NCBI GenBank assembly: GCA_024734495.1
Contig: JALMQS010000153.1
Coordinates: 12,171,548 to 12,235,547 of the forward strand
DNA from: Forficula auricularia
Taxonomy: Eukaryota; Arthropoda; Insecta; Dermaptera; Forficulidae
DNA length: 64,000 bases
Direction of reading: 5' to 3'
This document shows, piece after piece, positions 22,421-33,212 of this stretch. The position numbers and the translations under genes were made by a program. Below the pieces are notes generated by a model. It was given only the letters and a program-made list of their open reading frames with translations, did no database searches and was not told where the DNA came from. Each line of letters starts with the position of its first letter. Position 1 is the stretch's first letter.

Positions 22421-24253
22421 TTCAAGCTTGCTTTATCTTTATAATAATGTAATCATAAAACGGAACTTTATAGAACAGATTCCAAGTATTTTACGACCCT
22501 TTTGAATAATTCTTCAAATATAAACTTCTTGCTCTTCTGAATTTCGATTTTTAGATTTCTCAATATTTAGGGGTTCATTCCCATGAAATATATTATACAT
22601 ATATTTATACCCCTAGTTTATTTATACCGAAAGCATGACTACTAAATTAGTGCGTAAATTAAAAACTTTAGCCTCTGAGCTGGCGCTCGGGAAAGTAGTG
22701 GCAAATTATCCCATGCCCGAGTGAGACTCGGGCAGCCTCGTTTTTAATGTTGTAGTGTAATACGAATGAGACTCGGACTGCTTTTATACATATTATATAT
22801 AATACCTACAATCTAATACTGATTTTGAGAAAAGTACTGATTTTCAGCAAAAAACACTCTTTAAGAGATTTTAAACTTTATATTAAAATGAGAAAAATTC
22901 AGTAAATTTACTGGAAAATACTTTCTTGTTTTAAAAGGATTACTGGGAGCCTACCTCTTTCCTCAATAGATTTTTCACTCTTAAAAATAGTTACCTCATA
23001 TGAGTAAAATTAACGAAAAATCGGTTAAATTCGGCACCAATTAATAAAATATATCTATTTATATTTTCGAAGATAAAATTTTTTAACTCAAATCTAATAT
23101 TTTCAATTATTGTATTTTTTTTTGTCTCGGATACTAGAGTGTCCATATAGTTAGATGTGTTTTATGTTTATATAGGATTCAAATTAGTAGATATAAATAC
23201 CGTATTTTTGGTTAAATTTTAGAACGGGGCTTGAAATCTTTCTAATTTCGTGGAAATATTTTTGGTGTTCGATAATTTTATTATTATTCGAAAATTTTAT
23301 TTTTTTATTTATATTAGTAAGTATTTATTTATTTACCATGAACTATACTCTGAGGCAGATGCCTTAAATGGCAGACAAGTGATATCATTATAGATGTGTT
23401 TTAATTAAGACTTCTAACTCAGTGAGATAGGGGGCGGATTGCGTCAAACCAGCGTTAGGACTTTATACTCGATGATGATGATGATAATAAAACAATTTAC
23501 TCATATTTAACGATTAATGGATACTTTAAATAAAACCATTTAGAATTCACTGTTTATATTAGTAAAAATAAATAGATAGAATAAAATCTACAAGAGTATT
23601 TGGTCCAGAAGGTTATTTAATCAAAATTCATTTATTTTATTACTTAGCTTCTGGGGTTAGAAAACCCTCTGCATTAACATCCCCTAATTATTCTCAACTT
23701 CTTCACGCAATTCTATCTGCTATTCCAACTGCTTTGGCTTCAGTTGAGTTCATTGCACCGAGTCATGCAATGGTTCCTGTTTAGAAGACTTCTCACATTT
23801 TTTACTTTTTTTTTCTTTCACCCCTCGACGTTACTCTTTCAATGTCTGTTTGATCTTTGAGTGTTATCTTTTTTCCTCCGGCCAGTCATCCATATAATTC
23901 ATTCTAACACTTCTTTCTGATTTCGTCAGGCGTATCAAAAAGAATTTAAAAAATTACATCTCCTTATTTTAATTATCTATAATGAGGATGTCGTAATAAA
24001 AAACTGAAACTTCGGATAAGGTGTAGAGAATTATTTTATTCATAAACTTTTAAAATTTTAAATGATAAAAATATTTTTCTAAAAATTAATTAGATTATAA
24101 AAATATCGTGGCGAGTTTAATACATACTACACGACTTTCATATACATACCCTTTATTGGCAAGTAAGGGGGTCGCCATAATTGGGTCTACTTCCATCCTA
24201 AAACTTATCTTGACTACAAGGCCCAAATACCAAAATTGTTATAATTGTTTTTT

Positions 24254-24257
<4 letters not shown>
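22421..24257. other. AT-rich DNA with one strong hairpin
   Basis: GCCCGAGT-GAG-ACTCGGGC (22715-22733) is an 8-bp stem with a 3-base loop, followed by a degenerate echo (ACGAATGAGACTCGGACTGC near 22761). At about 23400-23480 the end of dispersed repeat Z recurs (GATAGGGGGCGGATTGCGTCAAACC, then GATGATGATGATGATAA). No gene supported. Confidence 0.5.

Positions 24258-24297
<40 letters not shown>
24258..24297. repeat. (AT)n microsatellite
   Basis: About 38 bases of alternating TA. Confidence 0.95.
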
Positions 24298-24300
<3 letters not shown>

Positions 24301-24445
24301 TCGAATGGTTGATTAATTAATAATTAATTAACGTTTCGGTGGCTTCGGAAGAGAAAATAAGATGAAAAATCGAGTGTTCAAATTAAAAAAAAAAAAAACT
24401 GTTCTTGACACCATCTCTATTTAATCAAACTGTTTTTTTGTTTTG

Positions 24446-26372
24446 TTTTTACTTTATCCAATGCAAAGCATGGGTAAAGTATTGTAATCGCTCTCGGGGC
24501 AAGCGTGGCTTCAAAGGATCCTCAGGTAAAGACTACGGAACCCATGGACTCAATTAAAGTCACAAATTGTAGTATTCAATTAGGTTGAATATTAGCACGT
24601 GACGGTTTTGCCAAAAATTACATGGGGTCTCGTCGAGAGGCCAAAAAGTGCGATTTTTTCATTTAGTGCGTGCGGATGGATGTATGTATGTATGGATGGA
24701 TGTATGTATGTATGGATGGATGGATGTATGGATGTATGTATGTATGGATGGATGGATGTATGTTATCGCTTTTTGGCCCACGATTTTTTCACACCGTTGC
24801 ACCGATTGAAATGAAATTGAAAACCTCACCATTAGTTTAACAAAATGAAGCGCTGATTAGTTTTTGGTACATATCGGCCCACAAACATTAGTACTTTATT
24901 TCAGTACTTTTTAGTTTTTTCTAAATATCTTGAAAATGACTTAACCAATTTTGATGAAATTTAATATCCTAATTAAGTACCTTGGGGACCACAAAAAGGT
25001 TAAATAAAGTTTTTAGTAAAATTATATTTTAAAGTACTTTACTCTAGAGTAAGATGGTACTTTTTTTAATTTTTTAAATTCTTTAAAATTTATTCATTTG
25101 AAAGTTTTAATATAGCTCATTTAGCCTTGCTTAAGTAAAAATGGATAGGCTTCTCTCTGTGAAATGCTAAAAATTTGGGAGGAATTTTTATGAGTAACCA
25201 TAGCAACTGCGTTGTTTTCTTATCCGTTACCTTTGCTGAAGACAGAGAAATCGATTTTAAAGCAAAAATAGGATTGATTCTCATCTAGTACTTGAGGAAT
25301 AATCATTCTATATTGGATTTTTGACGTTTCGGTTTTTATTAGTAACCATTGCTGAAGACATAGAGAAATCGACTTTAAACCAAAAATAGCGATTGATTCT
25401 CATCTAGTACTTGAGGAATAATCATTCTATATTGGATTTTTGACGTTTCGGTTTTTATTAGTAACCATTGCTGAAGACATGGAGGAATCGACTTAAAATC
25501 AAAAATAGCGATTGATTCTCATCTAATACTTGAGGAATAATCATTCTATATTGGATTTTTGACGTTTCGGTTTTTATTAGTAACCATTCCTGAAGACATA
25601 TGAGAAATCAACTTTAAACCAAAAATAGCGATTGATTCTCATCTAGTACTTGAGGAATAATCATTCTATATTGGATTTTTGACGTTTCGGTTTTTATTAG
25701 TAACCATTCCTGAAGACATAGAGAAATCAACTTAAAATCAAAAATAGCGATTGATTCTCATCTAATACTTGAGGAATAACAATTCTACATTAGGTTTTTG
25801 ACGTTTCGATTATTATTGGTAACCATTGCTGAAGACATGGAGGAATCGACTTAAAATCAAAAATAACGATCGATTCTTATCTAATACTAGAGGAATAACC
25901 TTATTGCATTCCATTTTTGATGTTTTGACTCATTAATGGAAACCTCTACTGAAAATGTAGAAGAATCGACTTAAAATCAAAAAGACTAAATTCTTTTGTG
26001 GTAAACAACTCAAGATTTTTGATTTTAAGTCGTTTCCTCCATGTCTTCAGCAATGGTTACCAATAATAATCGAAACGTCAAAAACCTAATGTAGAATTGT
26101 TATTCCTCAAGTATTAGATGAGAATCGATGGCTATTTTTGATTTTAAGTCGATTCCTCTATGTCTTCAGCAATGGTTACAATAATAACCGAAATGTCAAA
26201 AATCCAATGTAGAATGGTTATTCCTCGACTCTTAAATGAGAATTATTTTTGAATTAATTTCAATATGAACTACAAATTGCAAGTGATATCTGATTAATAA
26301 TAAAGGAACAAACATATTAATATTTCAAATGAATTTGGATAAAGTTTAGCAACGATCCGTTGCAGTTTATTT
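24446..26372 (+). mobile_element. Helentron-like element Y, copy 2
   Basis: Nearly identical to copy 1 at 10.4 kb over its whole length. The 5' end TTTTTACTTTATCCAA and the subterminal inverted TTGGATAAAGT (26335-26345) are present, as are the 3' hairpin GCAACG-ATC-CGTTGC (26349-26363) and the final AGTTTATTT. The microsatellite (about 24672-24762) has a different unit order. Here there are six direct ~120-bp units (near 25273, 25389, 25508, 25629, 25748 and 25868). The palindrome centre is deleted (CAACTCAAGATTTTTGATTT near 26006), and the inverted side is shorter than in copy 1. Confidence 0.83.
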
Positions 26373-26580
26373 ATTATTATAATAAAATTGCTTAAAAAGT
26401 GATTTTGAGAATTTTCAATTGAATATAATTCGGAGGAATTCGGCCCGCTTGGTAATCTAACCGAGTAAAGGGATTTTTTCGATCTGGTATTTTCGCTTTA
26501 GTTGTGACCGAGAAAATTCATCGGGGCAACAACAGAGGACACCTACATTCACCAAAGGTAATCAATCTCAATATCTACCC

Positions 26581-27464
26581 TCTATATATATATATATAAA
26601 ATTAAGGTTTTGTCTGTATATTGCTTCAAATCACGCCAAATTTTAACCACGTTTCAAGCAAAGTTATGAACGAAAATACGCTCAACAAATTGCATGCGTG
26701 TCTGTCTGTCTGTATGTTTCTGTCGTTTTCGAAAAGTTGCTCACGATTCACGTAAAAACGGCTGAAGGGATTATTATGAAATTTCATATTTACATCAGAT
26801 GTCTTCTAACTTACTTTTTTTTTAGCTATATAACGTTTTGATATTTTGACCCCAGAAGGGGGTTTGGGGGGCGCACGATTGAAAATTATCAAATAACTCC
26901 TAAACTATTAACTCTACGGCAAATTTTATTATGAGCAAAGTTGTAGGGGGATGTGATTTCTGACAACTTTTGTTTAAAAAAATTCCCCCCAAAAACCACC
27001 CAAAAAGGGGGGTGGGGTGAGGTTCAAAATATGAAAATTCTTGCTCTTTGACCAAACTCAACCAAAGTTTGTATACATAATGTGTGGGCCTCTAGAGAGC
27101 TAGAAATGCACAAACTAACCACCCAAAATGGGGGGGAGGGTCAAAAAATGAAAATTCTTGCTCTTGGACCAAACTCAACCAAATGGGTGGTAGTGCAGGG
27201 TTTGTGGAGTGGGGGGTTCAGGTGATGGTCCAGAGGTGTAGTGGGGTGGTACGGGAGGGGGTCCGAGGTGGGTGGGGTGCGGGCTGGTGGTGTGGGGGCG
27301 GAGGTTGGGTACGGGTGCATGGTTGGGGGTTGGGGGTGCTGGGTGGGTTTCGGGGGATGTGCTGGGTGGGAGTGGGATGTCAGGGTGGGGTTCGTGGGTT
27401 GGGGGTCCAGGGGGTGTGCCCTCTGGCTAGCAAGAGGGTCGCCGAAGGCGGGCCTTGCAGCTAG
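26581..27464 (+). mobile_element. Helitron family 1, copy B (complete ends)
   Basis: It starts TCTATATATA... then AAAATTAAGGTTTTGTCTGT and ends with hairpin CGCC-GAA-GGCG, GGCCTTGCAG and CTAG (27461-27464), followed by T. The base before the start is C instead of the usual A. Its internal order equals copy A: CACGCCAAATTT block, GTCT microsatellite (about 26697-26720), two ~100-bp modules (27020-27180) and a G-rich tract (27200-27420). No coding capacity; frames over the G-rich tract are artefacts. Confidence 0.88.
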
Positions 27465-27533
27465 TATAATTAAAGAACTCGGGCTGGATATTCGAAGTGG
27501 TAAAAACAACCTTATAATATGTTATTATAATAG

Positions 27534-27660
27534 TTGTATATGTACTCTAGTAGCACAATGTTTCATACTATATAGTAACCATATAGTGCCTATATAGATG
27601 TTCTATCTATATAGGAACTATATACTTTGAAACATATTGCTACTAGGTAGGTATATACAA
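27534..27660. repeat. 127-bp foldback
   Basis: TTGTATATGTACTCTAGTAG and CAATGTTTCATACTATATAG on the left are mirrored by CTATATACTTTGAAACATATTG and CTACTAGGTAGGTATATACAA on the right. The centre CCTATATAGAT-GTTCT-ATCTATATAGG is perfect. It could be a miniature transposon; the flanks show no clear duplication. Confidence 0.8.
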
Positions 27661-27900
27661 AAATAATACATTCCATCTCGGATCTAGTAGATTCAACCTC
27701 TTGTGATTTTCTTAGAAATTTAAAGTTTACTTTTATTAGCAATTTGAACTAGAAATATAACGAGTTTAATTATTTCTAAACATTTCCAAGGAATTTAATT
27801 AATTGAATGTTCTATATATAATAGCGAGTAGCCATTTATTGCAATCGCAATAGTCAAAAGACCATTCATAGAATAATAGACATTAAGAATTTAAGTCCTA

Positions 27901-28780
27901 CTTTTTTTTTTTTTTAATGTAATCGAATGCAAGAAGGGGCGCACCAGTAAAGAAGCAGCCCCTATGGATCTCGAAAGACCCTTGCATTACCGAAGAGAAG
28001 GGAAAGTTGATTAAGTGAGAGGATGGAGACGTAGGTGTTTATGCACTAGGGTTTTGAAAGTTTCAAGATTATAAGTGCTGGGGAAGATGGAGGCTGGGAG
28101 ATAGTTCCAGTTCCTTGAAGTCATGGGGATATACGTATTGGCGAATGAAGTGGTCCGGCACTTTTCTAATTTGACCGCGAAAGAGTTTTGGGAGTCGGCA
28201 AAACGCGTGCTACGCGCAAAGCATGCTTGGGGGGGGGAATTATTGGTTTTATCTCATCAGAGCACCTGCCGTGATAGTATCTGTAGAAAAGGGAAAGGGC
28301 AGAGACATTTTTTCGATGAGCCAGCGAGTCGAGGGAATCGGTGAGAGTAGAATCGTCAATTAGCCTGACGGCTCGTTTCTGAGTCGCATCCAGGGTAGCA
28401 AGAGAATATTTAGAGGCTCCTCTCCATAGATGAGAGCCATATTCGAGACAGGGGCGGATTTGGGCCTTGTAGATGGTGGGAAGATGTAGGGGCCTGAAAA
28501 ATCGCTTGGACCTGAATAAGTGGCCTTGCTGCAGATTTCGTCACAGAGGAGATGTGTTCATTCCAAGACAGGTTAGATGCGACAGAGACGCCGAACATGG
28601 ATAGGCTGTCGCACATTTTCAGGATATTCGAATCGAAGTAAATATCAGGGAAATTTTTATTTTTGCTTCTAGAAATTAGATAACATTGAGTCTTGGTTGC
28701 ATTAAAGTTAACTAAATTTTTTATTCAGTTTGTCTAGGTCGAGAGTGATTGAGGAGGCAACATTGTTTCTATTATTCTAC
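27901..28780 (-). mobile_element. LINE (CR1/Jockey group), copy 2, 5'-truncated
   Basis: Same family as copy 1: the plus-strand T run 27901-27915 is its A tail, then ATCGAATGCAAGAAGGGGCG and the RT C-terminal region. Similarity to copy 1 stops near 28780. Compared with copy 1 it has a deletion around 28520 (KSAARPLIQ replaces KSAARKIGF) and further indels, so the frame 28410-28616 is only a fragment of ORF2 (MCDSLSMFGVSVASNLSWNE, then a shifted tail). Confidence 0.87.
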
Positions 28781-28908
28781 TAGACTAAAACAGGTCTGAA
28801 CTTGTATTTGAAATCCTTTCCTTAGCTGCTATTAAGGAAGACTTTTTATTAGTCATTTTTCTCGGTTAAATTCTTTTATTTAAATTTTATTTAATTTGAT
28901 CTAATACC

Positions 28909-28916
28909 TACTAGAG
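28909..28916. repeat. Left 8-bp target-site duplication of the hAT element
   Basis: TACTAGAG, repeated exactly at 29699-29706. Confidence 0.9.
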
Positions 28917-29698
28917 CAGAGGTCGCCAAAGTGGTCTATATAGACCCCCAGGGGTCTATTTAACAAAAGCGCGGGTCGATCCGATCGAAAGGGTCTATTG
29001 GGGGTCGAAGAAAAAACAGTTCTTAATACGCAAATCACACATACCTAATTGAGTATGTAAAATTTGTGAATTTTTTTATAATTGACTTAATATCATTAAT
29101 ATCAAGGACGCTTCTTAAAAATTTAACAATAAGCAAATTTTGGACAAATATAAATATAATGCAAAAATATGTAAAACTTTACGAAATAGCTCAGCCATTT
29201 GTGCTAGCATTTCCAAGTTCCTATATGGTTGAAGCCGGTTTAATTCACGTAAATTCAATCTTAACTAAGTACAGAAATAAATTAAATGTGGAGTTTCGAG
29301 GGGATTTAAGATTAAAATTGACCAATTTTGAACCCAATATAGCGAACCTTGCAAAAAAACACCAGGCACACCCATCTCATTGATTAAGAAGCAATACATC
29401 TGTAGTTACTTTACTTATTATTTCTACTTATTTATAATTACTTATTATTTAATAAATATGTATAACTTATTTCTGGGAAAATCATTAAATTTCATCATTA
29501 ATATATTTTTCATAAAACTATTGTTTTACACACAATGTACTATTAATTTAATAAATGTTTAAAATCACAAAATAAATGTACATTACAGTATATAATAGAG
29601 TTTTATTTTAATTAACAGAAAATTACTTTTATGGGGATCGATGGAGATTTCGAAAAATTATATAGGGGTCGATGATCAAAAAAGTTTGGCGACCCCTG
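28917..29698 (+). mobile_element. hAT transposon, internally deleted, with exact TSD
   Basis: Ends CAGAGGTCGCCAAAGTGG (28917) and, inverted, CAGGGGTCGCCAAACTTT (29698) form short inverted repeats, flanked by a perfect 8-bp duplication TACTAGAG. Both features are diagnostic for hAT. At 782 bp the element is far shorter than a full hAT transposon (commonly 2.5-4 kb) and keeps only the 3' part of the transposase gene. Confidence 0.93.
29066..29383 (+). pseudogene. hAT transposase C-terminal dimerisation domain remnant
   Basis: The 105-residue frame ends as ZBED/SCAND3-type hAT transposases do: AFPSSYMVEAG (residues 48-58), ILTKYRNKL (65-73), RGDLRLKLTN (78-87), then EPNIANLAKKHQAHPSH and a stop. 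In the family this block (hATC) drives transposase dimerisation. The first ~38 residues are AT-rich and I do not recognise them. The DNA-binding BED finger and the catalytic residues are missing, so it cannot transpose. A truncated dimerisation domain could act as a dominant inhibitor, but nothing shows expression. Confidence 0.85.
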
Positions 29699-29706
29699 TA
29701 CTAGAG
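29699..29706. repeat. Right 8-bp target-site duplication of the hAT element
   Basis: TACTAGAG, identical to 28909-28916. Confidence 0.9.
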
Positions 29707-30719
29707 GAACAACCATTCTACGTGGTTTGAGTAGGAATTACCCGAGAGTCCGGTGAAATTTTACAAATGAAGATTAAATCTTTGAGTGAAATTTTCTCGG
29801 TTTTCTATATGTAGAAGTGCCACTCCTAATTTTTTTCCTTCATTACATAGAGCATCATTATAATTATATTATATATGTATACGAATACCGAGGGTCCTGT
29901 GCCCCGTGCCTTATAATTTCCAAAATACTTGAGATATCCAATTCGTCTTTATTTATCTTTGATAAAGTTCAGATGAGGAATTTGTAGAATTTTTTCATAA
30001 TTTTAAGTCAAGTGCCACATCTAAAAACCGACAGGTATACAAAAATCACCCCAAGATTGAAACTTTGATGGCCCCTCACACCTTCAATTTAAAGTGAATT
30101 AAAAATATAGCCTTGTAATTACACATATAAATAGATATTATAATATATATTTAGGTACCAGTATATGTATAATTACAAGTAGAAACTTAGAAAATCTTTT
30201 CAGATTCACAACACCCAATGAAATTATTTTTTATATTCGACCCCACCAAAAATTCAACCCTTCCTAAAATAATCATTCGATTTTCGATTTTGGATGAAAC
30301 ATGTAAATTTCTTGTATCGACCCTAAAAGGTGTCCCTTTTCACATTTGAAATCCTAATTGAAAAGTTGATCATAAATATACTACAAACATGTTTTAGACT
30401 TTGTGTGTATTTTTATATTTTTTTATTCGAAACGACCTGCAAAATAGAAAGTTTCTAACTCTCGTTGTTTATAGTGCGTTTGACTTGTGTTTGTTGTCTG
30501 AGAGTTATGCAATTTCCAAGTTTGTTCGCTTGTTTCATACAGTTTTGAAGTCAATTCTCATCATGATGTTTACTTTAAATATATCATCTAATTAGAAAGT
30601 CAGATAACAATTATCGCTTGATACATTTATACGAGTCTATAAATGAATATTACCGATCCTAATGATATCTAAATATTTTTTAGAAATTTAATATTAAAAG
30701 TAATAGTTAAATTAAATAA
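29707..30719. other. AT-rich DNA with a small inverted repeat
   Basis: CTTGTAATTACACATA and its near complement (TATGTATAATTACAAG) at about 30112-30179 make a ~68-bp foldback. Otherwise no gene is supported. Confidence 0.5.
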
Positions 30720-30724
30720 CGGCA

Positions 30725-30868
30725 AGGGTGAGTTTCATAAAAATAAAAGACAATATCTTTGTATCTCCTGAAGATGGTCTAATATCCCGAAATATATCGA
30801 GTTAAATATCTAAAAAAATATTTTCTTTTATACATGTTTATTTATTTAATTCAACTATTACTAAATTA
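30725..30868. repeat. Hairpin-motif repeat W (copy 2)
   Basis: GTGAGTTTCATAAAAATAAAAG, then CTCCTGAAGATGGTCTAATA and TCCCGAAATATATCGAGTT, with TATATTTCACC near the end. Same order of words as at 20.1 and 38.8 kb. Confidence 0.6.
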
Positions 30869-31445
30869 TATTTCACCTTCCGCCCAATGGCGGATTTTCT
30901 ATTAGGCTAAGTAGGGTGAAGCCTACGTTAAATTTATATAAAATTTATACTAGAGCGACATAAAAATAATTTTATTTTAAGAATATATAGAAAACATAAA
31001 CTTTATATAAATTTAACACAAAAATTTTATATTTTTAATATATTTTCAAAAATATATTAAAAACATATTTCGAAAATCTATTTATTTCTATACGGGCGGG
31101 GAACCTTATTTCTCTCGGCTGTTTGCACGCGCACGTGAGAACATGTGCTCATGACCCATGTTGCGGATGCTATACCTTGATTTAAATTTAAATTCTATGA
31201 TTCTCTCTACCATAACTTATGGTATACAGTGGAACCTCGAGATACGAGTTTAATTCGTTCCACTATTGAGCTCGTATAGCGAATTTCTCGTATCTAGAAA
31301 CAAACTTCCCCATTGAAAATAATGGAAATTCAGTTAATCCGTTTCGGACCCCCAAAAATATCAACATAAAAATCAATTTTCCTAATAAATAACACTGAAA
31401 ATATTTACCTTTATTACGAGTTCTGAATGTCGAAGAAGAAACGGG

Positions 31446-31703
31446 TTACTGTGGAGAAGGGGAGTCCCTCTCTGTTTCAGGAAGGCTCTCTCTTCTTGAG
31501 AATTTTATCCCAGTGGAAGCAGGTTCTGGGTCAGAATCACTTGGTTCCTTTACCAAAAACTTATCTAATAACACTTGCTTCTGTCTCCTTTTTAAGATGC
31601 CTCTAAAATGCGACACTACATTGGCATTACACAAGTCCATGGTGCGCCCAAACACTGCTTTATTACACAGGAGTTTTCTTAACGGGTTATAGTGATATTT
31701 CAC
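31446..31703 (-). pseudogene. Tigger-type transposase C-terminal tail
   Basis: The 85-residue frame reads NVVSHFRGILKRRQKQVLLD (residues 28-47), then KFLVKEPSDSDPEPAS and a Ser/Glu/Pro-rich end. The FRGILKRRQKQ..LD.F.. pattern resembles the tail that follows the DDE domain in Tigger/pogo transposases (from memory of TIGD1-like proteins). The DNA-binding CENP-B-like domain and the DDE core are gone. The start lies within an inverted repeat, so the first ~14 residues are probably not original. Confidence 0.7.
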
Positions 31704-31744
31704 AAAGAGTCTACACTATAACCTGTTAAAAACTCCTGTGTTTA
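31668..31744. repeat. Inverted repeat inside the pogo-like element
   Basis: ACACAGGAGTTTTCTTAACG and GGTTATAGTG are mirrored by CACTATAACCTGTTAAAAACTCCTGTG, with a spacer of about 20 bases. Confidence 0.8.
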
Positions 31745-31890
31745 ATATGCTTCACTATAAACCAACACCGCTTTCCCTAAATATTACTGCTTCATTAGGG
31801 TGATTTTCTTTAAAGAAAGTTTTCTTCTTCCTACTTTGCCAACAGCCTGGCTCGAATATAGAGGTGCTCGTATCTCGAGGTTCGACTGTA

Positions 31891-32759
31891 TTTCCGTATG
31901 TAAATATAGCTTTAAGAATTTTTAAGACCATGACAATTAGTAATGCGTCTTCCGTAAGGTCTTTTTCATATCTCAAAAGAATAAAAAATTATTTAGGGTC
32001 AACAATGTCGGAAAAGAGATTAAATGATTTGGTAATTTTGTCAATAGAATGGAAGCAATTTCATTTGACATTGTCATTTAAGACTTTGTAGAACAAAAAT
32101 CTAGACGGTAATATTTTTAATTACCTGGACGATCTATGAAAAATTCCATTTAATTTACTTAAAATGTGTTATTTTTATTTATTGCTATTATTGCTAGGTT
32201 TGATTTAATTAGATTTCATTGATATACTCATACATTTATTCGCTCTCGGGGAGAAGAAATTGAATCTTTTCATACAATTTCTTTTAAACTCCAAAATTCT
32301 TAATCAAAATGTAATTTCTTATATAATAGACATAGTGTGAACCTTAGAATAGAGGAAATCGATGAAATAAGATCAGTTTCTTCCTTATTTATAATTATTT
32401 TCGTCTATATTATCAAGAGGCTGGGTCGCAAGTCACCCGGCATCAGCGATTCATTTGTTACGTTTTTCTAGCTTTTTACCATTTTCTCAAAAACCAATCA
32501 ATCAATTTCGTTCAAAATTGAATGTAATTATTAATAATCAATTATTTTATAATATTTATTAATTTCATATTTTAAAAATTATTTCAAAGTAGTAATTAGT
32601 TTTTCCAATTAGACTACAAATAAACTACGCTTTAAAATGCAAATATTATAATAAAAACTATTTGATATAAAATATAAAAAAAAATATATAATTAAGAAAA
32701 GAAGAAAAAAAATTTGTCTTTCTATACCTTTTGTTAAAAATGAAGAAAGTTTTTGAACA
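31891..32759. other. AT-rich DNA without recognised features
   Basis: No supported gene; short frames only. Confidence 0.5.
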
Positions 32760-32799
32760 CTACTGTGGAGAAGAAGGAAACATTTTATTTGTTTCATTC

Positions 32800-32861
32800 A
32801 TTGACCCTTTGAAACCCTGAAGAAGGAGGCAAAAATCCTCCGAAACGTCGGTTTGAAAGGA
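32800..32861 (+). repeat. Hammerhead-like stem-loop motif (best copy)
   Basis: In order: CCCTTTGAAACC (32805-32816), CTGAAGA (32817-32823), A, GGAGG (32825-32829), a loop CAAAAAT, CCTCC (32837-32841), GAAAC (32842-32846), GTC (32847-32849), then GGTTTGAAAGG (32850-32860). The outer strands pair with one mismatch and the inner GGAGG/CCTCC stem is perfect. CUGANGA, GAAA and a GUC-type site are the conserved core of hammerhead ribozymes, but an extra A sits between CTGAAGA and the stem. A degenerate relative lies at 61240-61510 (minus). Confidence 0.55.
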
Positions 32862-33117
32862 AAGGAGGAAGGATTCCAATAAATTACACCTTATTTTATA
32901 TGTGATAATTTTTTCTTTCCTCACTACCTCTGGGCTGCCTTCCATTACTTTCAAATAAAAGAAAATATTTAATATATATGAAATTTCAATAGAATTAATT
33001 GAATATGTGATGAGGAAAAAAAATTAAATCCTTTTACCATTTCTAGTAGACTAAAGAGGCAATTGATTCGAACTATTTATATATGGTACATGTATTAAAT
33101 ATATTTTATGTTTTTAC

Positions 33118-33212
33118 GTAGGGACCCGAAATAAAGATTTTGCCTAGGGGCCAAAGAGGTTTAAATCCGTCCCTGAGAATAGGGGGCAAAGATCATGGAT
33201 CCGCCACTTCTT
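33118..33212. mobile_element. Two abutting hAT-like termini
   Basis: On the minus strand, CAGGGACGGATTTAAACCTC then TTTGGCCCCTAGGCAAAATC ends near 33118. A second terminus-like AAGTGGCGGATCCATGATCT reads from about 33211. No partners located. Confidence 0.45.

Larger units (their letters stand above)
31227..31888 (-). mobile_element. pogo/Tigger-like DNA transposon, internally deleted
   Basis: CAGTGGAACCTCGAGATACG at 31227 and, inverted from 31888, CAGTCGAACCTCGAGATACG differ at one position. TA (31225-31226 and 31889-31890) flanks both ends, the target duplication of the Tc1/mariner/pogo group. The 662-bp element keeps a transposase C-terminal fragment on the minus strand and carries a small inverted repeat (about 31668-31744). 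Confidence 0.88.

Noticed and set aside
32817..32849. Calling the stem-loop a genuine hammerhead ribozyme
   Set aside because: The extra nucleotide after CTGAAGA and the minimal third helix keep it below the canonical consensus; reported only as hammerhead-like.
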